Notes: generated by a model from the letters alone, not told the origin. Shown: positions 36,054 through 45,141, counted from the first letter of the stretch. The stretch is DNA of 64,000 nucleotides from Acidobacteriota bacterium (GCA_016710075.1 JADJLO010000018.1:62001-126000); one strand, 5' to 3'. Translations and numbers: made by a program.

Positions 36054-37865
36054 ATGAAAATTTCGCAAAAAACTCGATATCTTCTGACTTTCGTCTTCAC
36101 TCTGCTGGTCTCCTGCACAGGTGGGCCTGGAGGAGGCGCATCCAGCGCCGATGCCGACAAATTCGTGGCAGAAGCCGAGAAAAAATACCTTGCGGCCTCG
36201 ATGAAACAGGGTCGCGCCAGTTGGATTCAGAGCAATTTCATCACAGATGATACCGAAATCATCTCCGCAGAAGCCAGTGATGAACTGACTAAAACGATCA
36301 AGGATCTGGCCGAGGAGGCTCGAAAATTCGACGGCCTGAAACTTTCTGAAGACACGACGCGGAAGTTGAAGCTGTTGAAACTGGCCCTGCCGCTGCCCGC
36401 TCCGGGCAATGCGGCTGAACGCGAGGAGCTGACAAAAACCGTGGTCAAGATGGAAAGCGATTACGGCAAGGGCAAATACTGCCCCGACCCGAGCGCCGGC
36501 GATAAAGCCAAATGCCTGAGTCTCGGTGATCTGGAATCGATCCTGGCGGCGAACCGCAATCCTGAAGAATTGAAGAAAGCATGGCTCGGCTGGCACCAGG
36601 TCTCACCGCCGTACCGGAAAGATTATGTGCGTTTCGTCGAGCTCGCCAACAAAGGCGCAAAGGAGATGGGATTCAAGGATCTTGGTTCGATGTGGAGATC
36701 GAATTACGACATGGAGCCCGAAGCATTTGCCGCCGAGATGGAGCGCCTCTGGCAGCAGGTCAAACCGCTCTACGACTCATTGCATACATACGTCCGCACG
36801 AAACTTCGCCAGAAATACGGCGATGCTGCAGTCCCTGCCACAGGCCCGATCCCCGCGCACCTGCTCGGAAATATGTGGAGCCAGCAGTGGGGTAACATCT
36901 ATGACATCGTAAAACCGCCGACAACCGCCACAACCTATGATCTGACCGAAATCCTGAAACGCAAGAATACGGACGCAAGACAGATGGTCCGTTACGGCGA
37001 AGGGTTCTTTACCTCGCTCGGGTTCGATCAACTGCCGAAGACTTTCTGGGATCGTTCGCTCTTCGTCAAACCGCAGGATCGTGATGTAGTCTGTCACGCC
37101 AGCGCCTGGGACATCGACAACCAGAAGGATGTCCGCTTGAAGATGTGCATCAAGATCAACGATGAGGACTTCACAACCGTCCATCACGAACTTGGCCACA
37201 ACTACTATCAGATGGCGTACGCGCCGAAGTCGCCGCTTTATCAGAACAGCGCCAACGACGGATTCCACGAGGCCATTGGAGACACCATTGCTCTCTCGGT
37301 GACGCCGGAATACCTCAAGAAACTCGGCTTCATCGACAAGGCGCCCGATGAGAGCGCCGACATCTCGCTGCTGATGCGGCTGGCCCTCGATAAAGTGGCT
37401 TTCCTGCCATTCGGCTATCTGGTGGATCAGTGGCGCTGGAAGGTTTTCTCAGGCGAGGTCGGCCCGGCAGATTACAACAAGGCCTGGTGGGATCTTCGCG
37501 AGAAGTACCAGGGTGTCGCGCCTCCCGCCTCTCGCAGCGAAGCCGATTTCGACGCCGGCGCAAAATATCACGTAGCGGCAAACGTCCCTTACTCGCGCTA
37601 TTTCATGGCTCACATTCTTCAATTTCAGTTCCATCGCGCGCTCTGCCGCGAAGCAGGCTTCACCGGCCCGCTCAATCGCTGCTCCATCTACGGCAACAAA
37701 CAGGTCGGCGAAAAATTGAAGAAGATGCTCGAAATGGGTCAGAGCCGGCCCTGGCCCGAGGCTCTCAAGGCATTGACCGGAGAAGACAAGATGGACGCCA
37801 CCGCGATCATCGACTACTTCGCTCCGCTCAAAGCATGGCTCGACGAGCAGAATAAGAAACGGTGA
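36054..37865 (+). CDS. M2 family (ACE-like) dipeptidyl carboxypeptidase lipoprotein
   Basis: Zinc metallopeptidase of about 603 aa related to angiotensin-converting enzyme, removing C-terminal dipeptides outside the cytoplasm. The start at 36054 (MKISQKTRYLLTF) is supported by GGAG 7 nt upstream and gives a lipoprotein signal with lipobox LVSC. The zinc motif HHELGH has ligands His378 and His382 and catalytic Glu379. The third ligand is Glu406 in GFHEAIGD, 24 residues later as in ACE. It is full length for the bacterial M2 group. A GC-rich poly-G block follows the gene. Confidence 0.93.
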   Translation: MKISQKTRYLLTFVFTLLVSCTGGPGGGASSADADKFVAEAEKKYLAASMKQGRASWIQSNFITDDTEIISAEASDELTKTIKDLAEEARKFDGLKLSEDTTRKLKLLKLALPLPAPGNAAEREELTKTVVKMESDYGKGKYCPDPSAGDKAKCLSLGDLESILAANRNPEELKKAWLGWHQVSPPYRKDYVRFVELANKGAKEMGFKDLGSMWRSNYDMEPEAFAAEMERLWQQVKPLYDSLHTYVRTKLRQKYGDAAVPATGPIPAHLLGNMWSQQWGNIYDIVKPPTTATTYDLTEILKRKNTDARQMVRYGEGFFTSLGFDQLPKTFWDRSLFVKPQDRDVVCHASAWDIDNQKDVRLKMCIKINDEDFTTVHHELGHNYYQMAYAPKSPLYQNSANDGFHEAIGDTIALSVTPEYLKKLGFIDKAPDESADISLLMRLALDKVAFLPFGYLVDQWRWKVFSGEVGPADYNKAWWDLREKYQGVAPPASRSEADFDAGAKYHVAANVPYSRYFMAHILQFQFHRALCREAGFTGPLNRCSIYGNKQVGEKLKKMLEMGQSRPWPEALKALTGEDKMDATAIIDYFAPLKAWLDEQNKKR

Positions 37866-37915
37866 AAGTAATTCCGAGGGTTGACACGTTTAGGCGGCGG
37901 GCGGCGGGCTGTGCC

Positions 37916-37932
37916 GGGGGGGGGGGGGGGGG
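37916..37932. other. 17-nt poly-G run beside a family A palindrome
   Basis: A G homopolymer of 17 nt in GC-rich sequence 25 nt before the left arm of a family A element. It is probably a base-calling artefact of the same kind as 34519-34847. Confidence 0.7.
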
Positions 37933-37956
37933 CCGGGCGTCACAGTAAGATAAGAA

Positions 37957-38109
37957 GATTACGAAATAGACGGAATAAACGAAACAAACAAAAAACATGA
38001 AGCTGTCATTGTGCCAGACTTTTCAGACAGCCCTTTGATCGGAATAAATCAGGCTTTTTTGGTCTTCAGTTTTTTCGTCTGTTTCGTTTATTTTGTCTGT
38101 TTCGTAATC
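37957..38109. repeat. Family A palindrome, two-armed copy
   Basis: The left arm GATTACGAAATAGACGGA... and right arm ending TCTGTTTCGTAATC enclose about 80 bp. The element fills the gap between the convergent M2 peptidase and SCP2 genes. The centre shares AATAAATCAGGC with the copy at 43018. Confidence 0.88.
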
Positions 38110-38126
38110 TTTATCTTTCTCTGAGT

Positions 38127-38435
38127 TCAGCCGAGGATCTTATCGAGCTTCATGGCAGCCATCATGTTGCCTTCGATTTTGATCTTGCCGGACATGACTC
38201 CCATCATTCCGTTGAGTTCCTTGCGATGGAGTTTGTTGAGAGTTTCAAGCGACATTTTCAGGGTGACGTCGGCGGGTTTGTCTTCATTGGTAACTGAATT
38301 GGGCACATTTTTGCCGTCGATCCAGATGAAGCCTCCATCATCGAAAGCGAACTTGATGATCGCATCGAGACCGGAGTTCTCGCCGACACTCTTGATAAAG
38401 CCAGTGGTAAATTCTTCGATTGTTATTTCCGCCAT
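38127..38435 (-). CDS. SCP2 sterol-binding domain protein
   Basis: A 102-aa single-domain protein of the SCP2 lipid-binding family. The N-terminal helix MAEITIEEFTTGFIKS, the beta segment FAFDDGGFIWID, DVTLKMSLETLNKLHRKEL and the end KIKIEGNMMAAMKLDKIL are typical. Such stand-alone proteins bind acyl-CoA or other lipids in the cytoplasm. AAGGAG lies 7 nt before the ATG. It is downstream of the CurA-like reductase on the same strand, separated by a perfect 18-bp hairpin. Confidence 0.9.
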   Translation of the reverse strand: MAEITIEEFTTGFIKSVGENSGLDAIIKFAFDDGGFIWIDGKNVPNSVTNEDKPADVTLKMSLETLNKLHRKELNGMMGVMSGKIKIEGNMMAAMKLDKILG

Positions 38436-38459
38436 CAGTATTCTCCTTAATACTATATT

Positions 38460-38498
38460 GCCACGGATCTGCCGGCTGGAAGCCGGCAGATCCGTGGC
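38460..38498. repeat. Perfect 18-bp stem-loop between CurA-like and SCP2 genes
   Basis: GCCACGGATCTGCCGGCT / AGCCGGCAGATCCGTGGC with a 3-nt loop GGA. It starts 10 nt after the reductase stop. There is no T-tract on the minus strand, so it may stabilise or attenuate the transcript instead of terminating it. Confidence 0.92.
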
Positions 38499-38507
38499 GC
38501 GTAGAAA

Positions 38508-39518
38508 TCAGCCGACCTTGATGATGAGTTTGCCCTGGTTTGCTCCCTCGAAGAGTTTGTTGAGGGAAGCAGGAGCATTCTTGAGTCCTTCGACGACATC
38601 GATGCGGTACTTCAATTTACCCTCGGCATACCACTGGCCGAGAGCAGCGATCGCCTCGGAAGCGCGAGGCATGAAGTCGGTCACGATGAATCCCTGCATT
38701 CTGGCACGCTTCACGAGGATATTGATGATGTTGTATGGTCCGGGGACGGGTTTGGTTGCGTTGTACATCGAGATCATTCCGCAGACGCTGATGCGTGCTC
38801 CGAGGTTGATCATCGAAAGTACCGCGTCGAGAGTCTCGCCGCCGACGTTCTCGAAATAGACGTCGATGCCGTTGGGGCAGGCCTTTTTGAGGGCTTCGCG
38901 GATATTCTCTGTTTTGTAATTGATGGCGGCGTCGAAGCCGAGTTCTTCAGTAATCCATTTGCATTTTTCGTCGCTTCCGGCGAGTCCGACGACGCGGCAG
39001 CCTTTGATCTTTCCGATCTGTCCGACGAGCGAACCGACGGCGCCGGCCGCGGTCGAGACTACCAGCGTCTCTCCCGGCTGCGGGTTGGTAATATCGAGCA
39101 GACCGAAATACGCTGTCATTCCGATATGCCCGAAGAGCGCCATATAAGCGGTCAGCGGGAGTGCCGGATTGACGGGCAGCTTGTTGATGTTCGTTCCATC
39201 AGAGATGAAATATTCCTGCCAGCCGATCATTCCCTGGACATTGTCGCCGACTTTGAAATTGGGATTCTTCGATTCCTCGACGACTCCGACGGCGCCGCCT
39301 TCCATGACCGCACCCAGAGGAATCTCGGCTTTGTACGAACCGCCCTCATTGGTCCAGCCGCGATTTGCCGGATCGAGCGAGAGATAAAGAGTGCGAACCA
39401 GCACCTGTCCGTCATTCAAAGCGGGAACGGCTTCTTCCGTCCATTTGAAATCGGTGTCTTTTAGCAATCCTACCGGCCGTGAGACCAGTCTCCATTGATG
39501 ATTTATTCTCTCTGACAT
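38508..39518 (-). CDS. NADP-dependent medium-chain reductase (CurA / 2-alkenal reductase type)
   Basis: Zinc-free MDR enzyme of 336 aa. Its N-terminus has HQWRLVSRPVGLLKDTDF and YLSLDPANRGW, typical of leukotriene B4 dehydrogenase/CurA proteins. The Rossmann segment is VSTAAGAVGSLVGQIGKI, followed by VYFENVGGETLDAVL. The family reduces double bonds of alpha,beta-unsaturated carbonyls (alkenals, curcumin) with NADPH. AAGGAG lies 6 nt before the ATG. It is upstream of the SCP2 gene and may share its transcript. Confidence 0.9.
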   Translation of the reverse strand: MSERINHQWRLVSRPVGLLKDTDFKWTEEAVPALNDGQVLVRTLYLSLDPANRGWTNEGGSYKAEIPLGAVMEGGAVGVVEESKNPNFKVGDNVQGMIGWQEYFISDGTNINKLPVNPALPLTAYMALFGHIGMTAYFGLLDITNPQPGETLVVSTAAGAVGSLVGQIGKIKGCRVVGLAGSDEKCKWITEELGFDAAINYKTENIREALKKACPNGIDVYFENVGGETLDAVLSMINLGARISVCGMISMYNATKPVPGPYNIINILVKRARMQGFIVTDFMPRASEAIAALGQWYAEGKLKYRIDVVEGLKNAPASLNKLFEGANQGKLIIKVG

Positions 39519-39554
39519 TGTTTCTCCTTGATTGTTTGTATTTTGGAAAAAGTA

Positions 39555-39689
39555 GATTACGAAACAGACGAACTAAACGAAAATGTAACTGCTAAAAGGC
39601 GGATTTCTGTAATTGCTATTAAGAGCTACATCTCAACGAAAAAACCAGTCGTTTCAGCCTATGAAAAAAATTTCGTCTGTTTCGTAATC
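39555..39689. repeat. Family A palindrome, two-armed copy
   Basis: The left arm is GATTACGAAACAGACGAA, and the right arm ends TTTCGTCTGTTTCGTAATC. It lies between the ThrE-like gene end and the CurA-like gene start (same strand). Confidence 0.85.
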
Positions 39690-39718
39690 TCCTTTTTCTT
39701 TTTCTTCTTCTTACTTTC

Positions 39719-40966
39719 TCAAGCTTCGCGGCGCGATGGAGCGATGATGCCGGCGATGAGAGTGCCGGCAACAAGAGCCACGGCCGTGAGGATCATCTTG
39801 AAAGTCGTATCGATCCCCGAGACGACCTTTTCATCGAGCAGGGCGGCAAGGCCGCGGAAACCGACGCTGCCGGGAACCAGCATGAGGATTCCCGGCACCT
39901 GGGTCACGATTGAAGGGTGATCGAGGTACCGCGAATAGATGCTGCCGGCGATTCCCACGATCAGGGCGCCCAGAAAAACTCCTATTTCAGGCCCAAGCAG
40001 ATTGGCGCCGATGCGACTGCCGGCGACGGCCAGTATGCCGGAAATGACTATCCAGATCGCATCACGCTTGTGAGCCCGCAGGATGATGGTGAGCGAAAGA
40101 GGCATCAGGATCATCGCGGCGAACATGGTCCACGAAGGCATTGGAGCGATTTTCGCGATGCGTGGATCTCCGAGAACGGTTTTGATCAGCGAATTGGCAA
40201 GCGCCACTCCGAACCCCATTCCCAGAAAAACCACAAAGGCTTTGCTTAATCTTGCCGTGCCGGATGAGAGGTGCTGCGTGGAGAGCTCGATCATGGCCAC
40301 GGTGAGCGTCAATCCGGGCATGAGGACGATCAACCCTCCAAGCATCGAGTTCGAGACGGCGTACGGACCGATCACAAAACTCATGCCGGCGGCGAGAGCG
40401 GATGCGGAAAAAGCCGCCAGTGGCTCGAAAACGCCGCCTACAGCCGGGAATCTCCCGGTCAGTATCGACAGCAGCCCGATGAAGATGCCTATCAGAGCGG
40501 AGACGACGACCTCTTTCAATCCGCCGCCGAGGAATCTTGAAGCAGACGCCGATGCCAGTCCGAAAGCAATCGTCATGAGAAGGTTGCCGTAGCGGGGTGG
40601 GTCGGTAACGATCTTTTCGATCCTCAGCGAGCCGGTCTCGGGAGAAGTCGCGTAGCGCAAGACGCCGATGATCACATCATCGAGTTCCGTCAGTTTGCCC
40701 AGATTGACTTCGCCGGGCGTGACTCTCATCAGATAAGTCCGCTGATCGTCCTGTGCTCCAAAAGATGCAAAGATCGATGTCGGCGTCGAAAAGAACTGGC
40801 CCTGCAAACCAAAGCGGACAGACATCCGCCCCATCATCTCTTCAAGGCGATGAGCCGGATATCCATAGGTATGAAGCGCCCTGCCAAGACTCAGGACAAA
40901 ACCTACCTCAGGTTTTGAGCTGTCGTCTTTTTCAATTTGCAGTCCTGATTGAGTGTCCGTCGCCAT
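39719..40966 (-). CDS. ThrE-like threonine/serine exporter family membrane protein
   Basis: Inner-membrane protein of about 415 aa with the ThrE (PF06738/PF12821) architecture. A cytoplasmic N-terminal segment contains FVLSLGRALHTYGYPAHRLEEMM, and about ten helices follow in two groups. The motif GRFPAVGGVFEPLAAFSASAL and the C-terminal helix set FLGALIVGIAGSIYSRY and PGILMLVPGSVGFRGLAAL match the family. The start at 40966 (MATDTQSGLQIEKDD) is preferred over a start at 41098 that would overlap rnhB. It is 22 nt downstream of rnhB on the same strand. Confidence 0.85.
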   Translation of the reverse strand: MATDTQSGLQIEKDDSSKPEVGFVLSLGRALHTYGYPAHRLEEMMGRMSVRFGLQGQFFSTPTSIFASFGAQDDQRTYLMRVTPGEVNLGKLTELDDVIIGVLRYATSPETGSLRIEKIVTDPPRYGNLLMTIAFGLASASASRFLGGGLKEVVVSALIGIFIGLLSILTGRFPAVGGVFEPLAAFSASALAAGMSFVIGPYAVSNSMLGGLIVLMPGLTLTVAMIELSTQHLSSGTARLSKAFVVFLGMGFGVALANSLIKTVLGDPRIAKIAPMPSWTMFAAMILMPLSLTIILRAHKRDAIWIVISGILAVAGSRIGANLLGPEIGVFLGALIVGIAGSIYSRYLDHPSIVTQVPGILMLVPGSVGFRGLAALLDEKVVSGIDTTFKMILTAVALVAGTLIAGIIAPSRREA

Positions 40967-40988
40967 TTTCAAAAATTCCCAATTGATC

Positions 40989-41819
40989 TCAACCGTCGCC
41001 GAAAAGAGCTGCCTGAACTGGCTCAAGGCCCAAGACCTCGCGAACAGGACGGTAACTTCGCCTGTGAATCGGCAGTGCGCCAAGTTCTCGCAAAGCAAGA
41101 AAATGAGCAGGTGTCGCGTACCCCTTGTGTTCGGCCAGCCCGTAACCGGGGTATTTCAGATCCAGTTCCATCATCATCGCGTCGCGAGTCGTTTTTGCGA
41201 TTATCGATGCGGCAGCGATGCTGGCCGATTTCTGATCGCCGCGGATGATGCCTTTTTGAGGGATCCCGCATTCCGGAATCGTCCGCGCATCGACCAGAAT
41301 GAATTCAGGTCTGACTGCAAGCGCTTCGACGGCGCGTCGCATCGCAAGCAATCCTGCACGGTAAATATTGATCTTATCGATCTCTTCGACTTCCGAAATG
41401 CCGATCGCCCAGGCAATTGAATCAGACTTTATCTGAACGGCAAGGCGATCCCGGGTCGTTTCATCGAGCCGCTTGGAATCGTCAAGCTCGCGCAGACGGT
41501 AATCGTGCGGCAAAACAACCGCTCCTGCGACGACAGGCCCGGCCATGGGCCCCACGCCGGCTTCATCGACACCGGCTATCAATCCTATTCCCTGAGCCCA
41601 GAGACTCACTTCGTTTTCGAGCATCCGGCGCAGTCTGGTCGACTCTGAGCGATTCTGCCGCTGTTTGAGCCGTACCCTTGCCGCAAGGTCGCGCACGCCG
41701 CGCCGGCCGTCTGCTTCCAGAGCATCCAGCAGCCTGGCGGGCGCCACCTGCCCCTGATCAATAAATTTCGACTTGAGCTCAGACAACGGCAGTCTGAGAA
41801 TCTCTTCTATTGTAGCCAT
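40989..41819 (-). CDS. rnhB: Ribonuclease HII
   Basis: Endonuclease that removes ribonucleotides from DNA-RNA hybrids, 276 aa. Motifs: GVDEAGVGPMAGP with catalytic Asp85 and Glu86, third Asp in ILVDARTI (Asp177), and KSASIAAASIIAKTTRD. A 75-residue N-terminal extension (MATIEEILRLPLSELKSKF) is of the type seen in Bacillus RnhB and may bind substrate. A candidate -10 TATAAT is about 40 nt upstream. It heads a unit with the ThrE-like exporter. Confidence 0.95.
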   Translation of the reverse strand: MATIEEILRLPLSELKSKFIDQGQVAPARLLDALEADGRRGVRDLAARVRLKQRQNRSESTRLRRMLENEVSLWAQGIGLIAGVDEAGVGPMAGPVVAGAVVLPHDYRLRELDDSKRLDETTRDRLAVQIKSDSIAWAIGISEVEEIDKINIYRAGLLAMRRAVEALAVRPEFILVDARTIPECGIPQKGIIRGDQKSASIAAASIIAKTTRDAMMMELDLKYPGYGLAEHKGYATPAHFLALRELGALPIHRRSYRPVREVLGLEPVQAALFGDG

Positions 41820-41859
41820 GCGCTTTGTTAAATGAATTGCTGTTTATGTCAGAAATGTG

Positions 41860-41865
41860 ATTATA
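41860..41865 (-). promoter_or_regulatory. Candidate -10 box for rnhB
   Basis: On the minus strand TATAAT lies 41 nt before the rnhB ATG. The matching -35 region (GAGCCA-like) is weak, so this is tentative. Confidence 0.35.
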
Positions 41866-41991
41866 ACTTGAATAAAATGAGATGGCTCATGGATATAGAT
41901 ATATTGAGGATAAAAATGACTATACTCCAGTATGCGCGAGTGGCATTCAAATCGCGATAATTGTGACTGGCGATGCCCAAAGGAGATTTCG

Positions 41992-42990
41992 ATGCTGATC
42001 AAAAAACCTGAAGAGATCAAGAGCGGCGAGATTACGGACGAGAGTATTTACCATAACCGCAGACTATTCATTCGCGGTGCGGTGCTGGCGGCGACGGCTT
42101 CAGCAACGGGGCTGCTTTACCGGAAGCTCGCAAGCCCCGGCAGGGAGAAGATTTCCAACACCCCCACACCCACCTCTGCCGAATCTATCGCCAATCAGAC
42201 CGCCAATCAGACCGGTGGATACGCTACTCCCGGCGGCGAAAAAGCGAACGACTACGACGACATTACCAACTACAATAATTTCTATGAATTCTCCACGGGC
42301 AAGGAAGAGGTTGCGGTAAAGGCAAAAAATTTCATCACCCGGCCGTGGACTGTTGAGGTCGCCGGGCTGGTGAACAAACCCCGGACATTCGATCTCGACG
42401 ATCTGTTGAAGATCGCTCCGCTTGAAGATCGCGTCTATCGGTTTCGCTGTGTCGAAGCCTGGTCGATGGTCATCCCCTGGCTCGGTTTTCCGCTGCAGAA
42501 ACTCCTCGATGCGGTAGAGCCTCTCAGCTCGGCAAAATATGTCCAGTTCTTCACGCTCTACGATCCGAAGCGGATGCCGAATCAGCGCAGTGCGGTTCTG
42601 CCGTGGCCTTATTTCGAAGGATTGCGGATGGACGAGGCAATGCACCCGCTGACGCTGCTGGCTGCGGGGCTTTACGGAAAGGCGCTGCCGCCTCAGAATG
42701 GCGCCCCTTTGCGACTGGTAGTCCCCTGGAAATACGGTTACAAGAGCATCAAGTCCATTGTCAAAATCCAACTGACCGACAAACAGCCGCGAACGACTTG
42801 GAATGACGTAGCGCCGGACGAATATGGTTTTTACTCGAATGTGAACCCCTCGGTCTCTCATCCACGCTGGAGCCAGGCCAACGAGAGAAGAATCGGCGAA
42901 TGGGGCAGGCGCGATACGCTCATGTTCAACGGCTATGCCGATCAGGTCGCGGGCCTTTATTCGGGAATGGATCTGAAAACAAATTACTGA
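41992..42990 (+). CDS. msrP: Protein-methionine-sulfoxide reductase catalytic subunit MsrP
   Basis: Periplasmic molybdopterin enzyme of 332 aa that repairs oxidised methionines in proteins. It has a Tat signal (NRRLFIRGAVLAATA), the molybdopterin ligand Cys153 in YRFRCVEAWSMVIPW, and WPYFEGLRMDEA and LVVPWKYGYKSIKS typical of YedY. ATG 41992 has AAAGGAG 6 nt upstream. The longer frame from 41932 is rejected. The membrane haem partner msrQ is at 43188, with a family A palindrome between them. Confidence 0.95.
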   Translation: MLIKKPEEIKSGEITDESIYHNRRLFIRGAVLAATASATGLLYRKLASPGREKISNTPTPTSAESIANQTANQTGGYATPGGEKANDYDDITNYNNFYEFSTGKEEVAVKAKNFITRPWTVEVAGLVNKPRTFDLDDLLKIAPLEDRVYRFRCVEAWSMVIPWLGFPLQKLLDAVEPLSSAKYVQFFTLYDPKRMPNQRSAVLPWPYFEGLRMDEAMHPLTLLAAGLYGKALPPQNGAPLRLVVPWKYGYKSIKSIVKIQLTDKQPRTTWNDVAPDEYGFYSNVNPSVSHPRWSQANERRIGEWGRRDTLMFNGYADQVAGLYSGMDLKTNY

Positions 42991-43017
42991 AAAGATGACG
43001 AAACCAGGAGGAAGAGA

Positions 43018-43143
43018 GATTACGAAACAGACGAAACAAACGAAAAATTTCAAGATGTCAATATTTGAGATATTTCAAAAGAGCAAATAGCCAAATAAAT
43101 CAGGCCCTTTCACATTTTAGATCTTTTCGTCTGTTTCGTAATC
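43018..43143. repeat. Family A palindrome inside the msrP-msrQ unit
   Basis: The left arm is GATTACGAAACAGACGAAAC, and the right arm ends TCGTCTGTTTCGTAATC. The palindrome extends outward as GAAGAGA/TCTCTTC. It shares the internal AATAAATCAGGC with the copy at 37957. Confidence 0.9.
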
Positions 43144-43187
43144 TCTCTTCTTCCTTTTCGGAATCTCTCTTCTTCTTCTTTCTCACT

Positions 43188-43790
43188 ATGGATATAAAAT
43201 TCGCGAAACAAATAGTCTTCATTAACAGCGTGGTGCCGATAGCGCTGCTCGGATGGGATGCTTATCATCACAGGCTTGGAGCCAACCCTCAGGAATACGT
43301 GCTTCACACCACCGGCACGCTGACGCTTGTCTTTCTGACCCTCTCGCTTGCCGTCACGCCTTTGAGAATTGCACTGAAACTGCCCTGGATGATTCACCTG
43401 CGCAGGATGTTTGGATTATTCGCATTCTTTCATGCTGCGACGCATATGCTGGCTTACGTCTGGTTCGACAAGAGTTTCAAATTAACCGCTATCGTCAAAG
43501 ACACATTCGATCGGCCGTTCATCTTTCTGGGTATGTTCGCCTTTATCATTTTGATTCCGCTGGCCGTCACATCGACCAACGGCATGGTCAGGAGGCTGGG
43601 CGGACAGAACTGGAACAGGCTTCATAAGCTGGCATATGTTGCCGCGATTTCCGGAGTTCTCCATTATTATCTTCTGGTCAAAGCCGACACGCGGATACCG
43701 GTCACCTTCGGCATTGTCCTCGGCATTCTTCTAAGCTACAGGTTGATAAAAAGATATTTTCCGAGGTTGATCCAATCTACCAGGTCATAG
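43188..43790 (+). CDS. msrQ: Haem-binding membrane subunit MsrQ
   Basis: Inner-membrane b-type haem protein of 200 aa that feeds quinol electrons to MsrP. It has six hydrophobic segments with the ferric-reductase-like motif LFAFFHAATHMLAYVWFD (haem His), TSTNGMVRRLGGQNWNRLHKLAY and VLHYYLLVKAD. ATG 43188 has no visible Shine-Dalgarno, which is unusual. The 200-nt gap to msrP is filled by a family A palindrome that may affect its translation. Confidence 0.92.
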   Translation: MDIKFAKQIVFINSVVPIALLGWDAYHHRLGANPQEYVLHTTGTLTLVFLTLSLAVTPLRIALKLPWMIHLRRMFGLFAFFHAATHMLAYVWFDKSFKLTAIVKDTFDRPFIFLGMFAFIILIPLAVTSTNGMVRRLGGQNWNRLHKLAYVAAISGVLHYYLLVKADTRIPVTFGIVLGILLSYRLIKRYFPRLIQSTRS

Positions 43791-43797
43791 CTACTGG

Positions 43798-45141
43798 TCA
43801 AATCCGGGTTTCAGAAAGTCCGTCGCCGGGTGTTGAAACCATTACGGCCCTCTCGGTCCGGCAGTTTCGACCGCGAGGGCCGTAGTATTGGGCCTCGACA
43901 CGATCGATGACTTTTTCGACATCATCGGATCTGATCAACGCCAGGATATTGCCTCCAAAACCGCCTCCCATGAGCCTCGAACCATATACGGCCGGATCTG
44001 AAACAAGAATTTCGCGCAGTGATTCGACTTCTTTATTTGAGACATCGTACAGATCGCGAAGGCTTGCGTGCGACTGATCGATCAGACGGCCGAGTTCCCT
44101 GACCGTCTCTTCCTGATCGACATTCAGATTGTTATGCAGCAATCTCACCGCGGCCGATACGCGTTCGGTTTCGCTGAAATGATGTAATGCCCGGTTGCGC
44201 AGCTTCATCATTTTTGACCGGCGATCGCGAACGAGCGCCGGAAAGAGCTTCTCGCATTGATGAAAAGCATCCGGGTGCAGCACAGCGAACTCATCGAGCG
44301 AAACGGCTTCAGGCAAACTGCGAGCCTCTTCAAGCACAGGTTTACCCAGCATTACGGGGATCATCAGTCGCGATACTGCCGCCCGTTCGTTGTACTCGAG
44401 CATGACTTCGCGCCCCTTGTCGGCCTCGTGAGTGAAGAACGTCACCCAGCGGTAATCTTCGCCGGGCAGCGGCACCTGTTCGCGGGTGTTATCGGAATAG
44501 GAGAGAGCAATCGCGTGCCAGCGTTTGGAAATGCAGATAGCGGTATGATCGAGCGCGCCGCCGCGTGTGCCCGCATACCATTCGGCTTTTGATGATTCAC
44601 GCGCCAGTTGATCTGCCTGAAATTCGATGTTGTTGACTGTTCTTATCGCCGCGCCGGCAAGGACAACTATTGCCGAGGATGACGATGAGCCCCCGCGAGG
44701 CGGAATGGTCGAGTCGATGGTAAATCTGAATCCCTTTCTCACTTTATCCGGATCTCGGAGGCTTGAGTATAAGACCGCGCCCTTAATATAGTTGCTCCAG
44801 TGAGCCACAGGCATCGGCCGGCCGAAGATGTATTCTTCCCAGCCTGCTCCACGGCCGGCTTCATCGGCGAATTCTGAAAAGGCGAATTTGAAGGGATCGT
44901 AATCGGCCAGGGTCGAGGCTCCCTCGACCTCAAGATCGTCCAACGGAGCATAGGCCATGACCATCTGGTGTTCGTGACTGCCGAACGGCAGTGAAGCGGT
45001 CGGGATATAAGAAACGTAATCGACGTGCTCTCCGAGAATGTTGATGCGGGCAGGGGCGCGAAGCAGGTTGATTCGCCCTTCACCATAACTCTCGCGGAAC
45101 AGACTCGCTGCACGCTGCGCACAATCTGATTGCTGGCTCAA
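43798..45141 (-). CDS. GHMP-family sugar kinase, galactokinase-like
   Basis: Cytoplasmic kinase of 447 aa. It contains galactokinase-type segments: LRAPARINILGEHVDYVSY (substrate loop), the ATP-binding GHMP motif PPRGGSSSSSAIVV, and SRLMGGGFGGNILAL near the C-terminus, with Asp in GALDHTAI as probable base. It is longer than E. coli GalK (382 aa), and the second motif is unusually Ser-rich, so the sugar could be galactose, arabinose or another C1-OH sugar. No other Leloir genes are nearby. Confidence 0.82.
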   Translation of the reverse strand: MSQQSDCAQRAASLFRESYGEGRINLLRAPARINILGEHVDYVSYIPTASLPFGSHEHQMVMAYAPLDDLEVEGASTLADYDPFKFAFSEFADEAGRGAGWEEYIFGRPMPVAHWSNYIKGAVLYSSLRDPDKVRKGFRFTIDSTIPPRGGSSSSSAIVVLAGAAIRTVNNIEFQADQLARESSKAEWYAGTRGGALDHTAICISKRWHAIALSYSDNTREQVPLPGEDYRWVTFFTHEADKGREVMLEYNERAAVSRLMIPVMLGKPVLEEARSLPEAVSLDEFAVLHPDAFHQCEKLFPALVRDRRSKMMKLRNRALHHFSETERVSAAVRLLHNNLNVDQEETVRELGRLIDQSHASLRDLYDVSNKEVESLREILVSDPAVYGSRLMGGGFGGNILALIRSDDVEKVIDRVEAQYYGPRGRNCRTERAVMVSTPGDGLSETRI

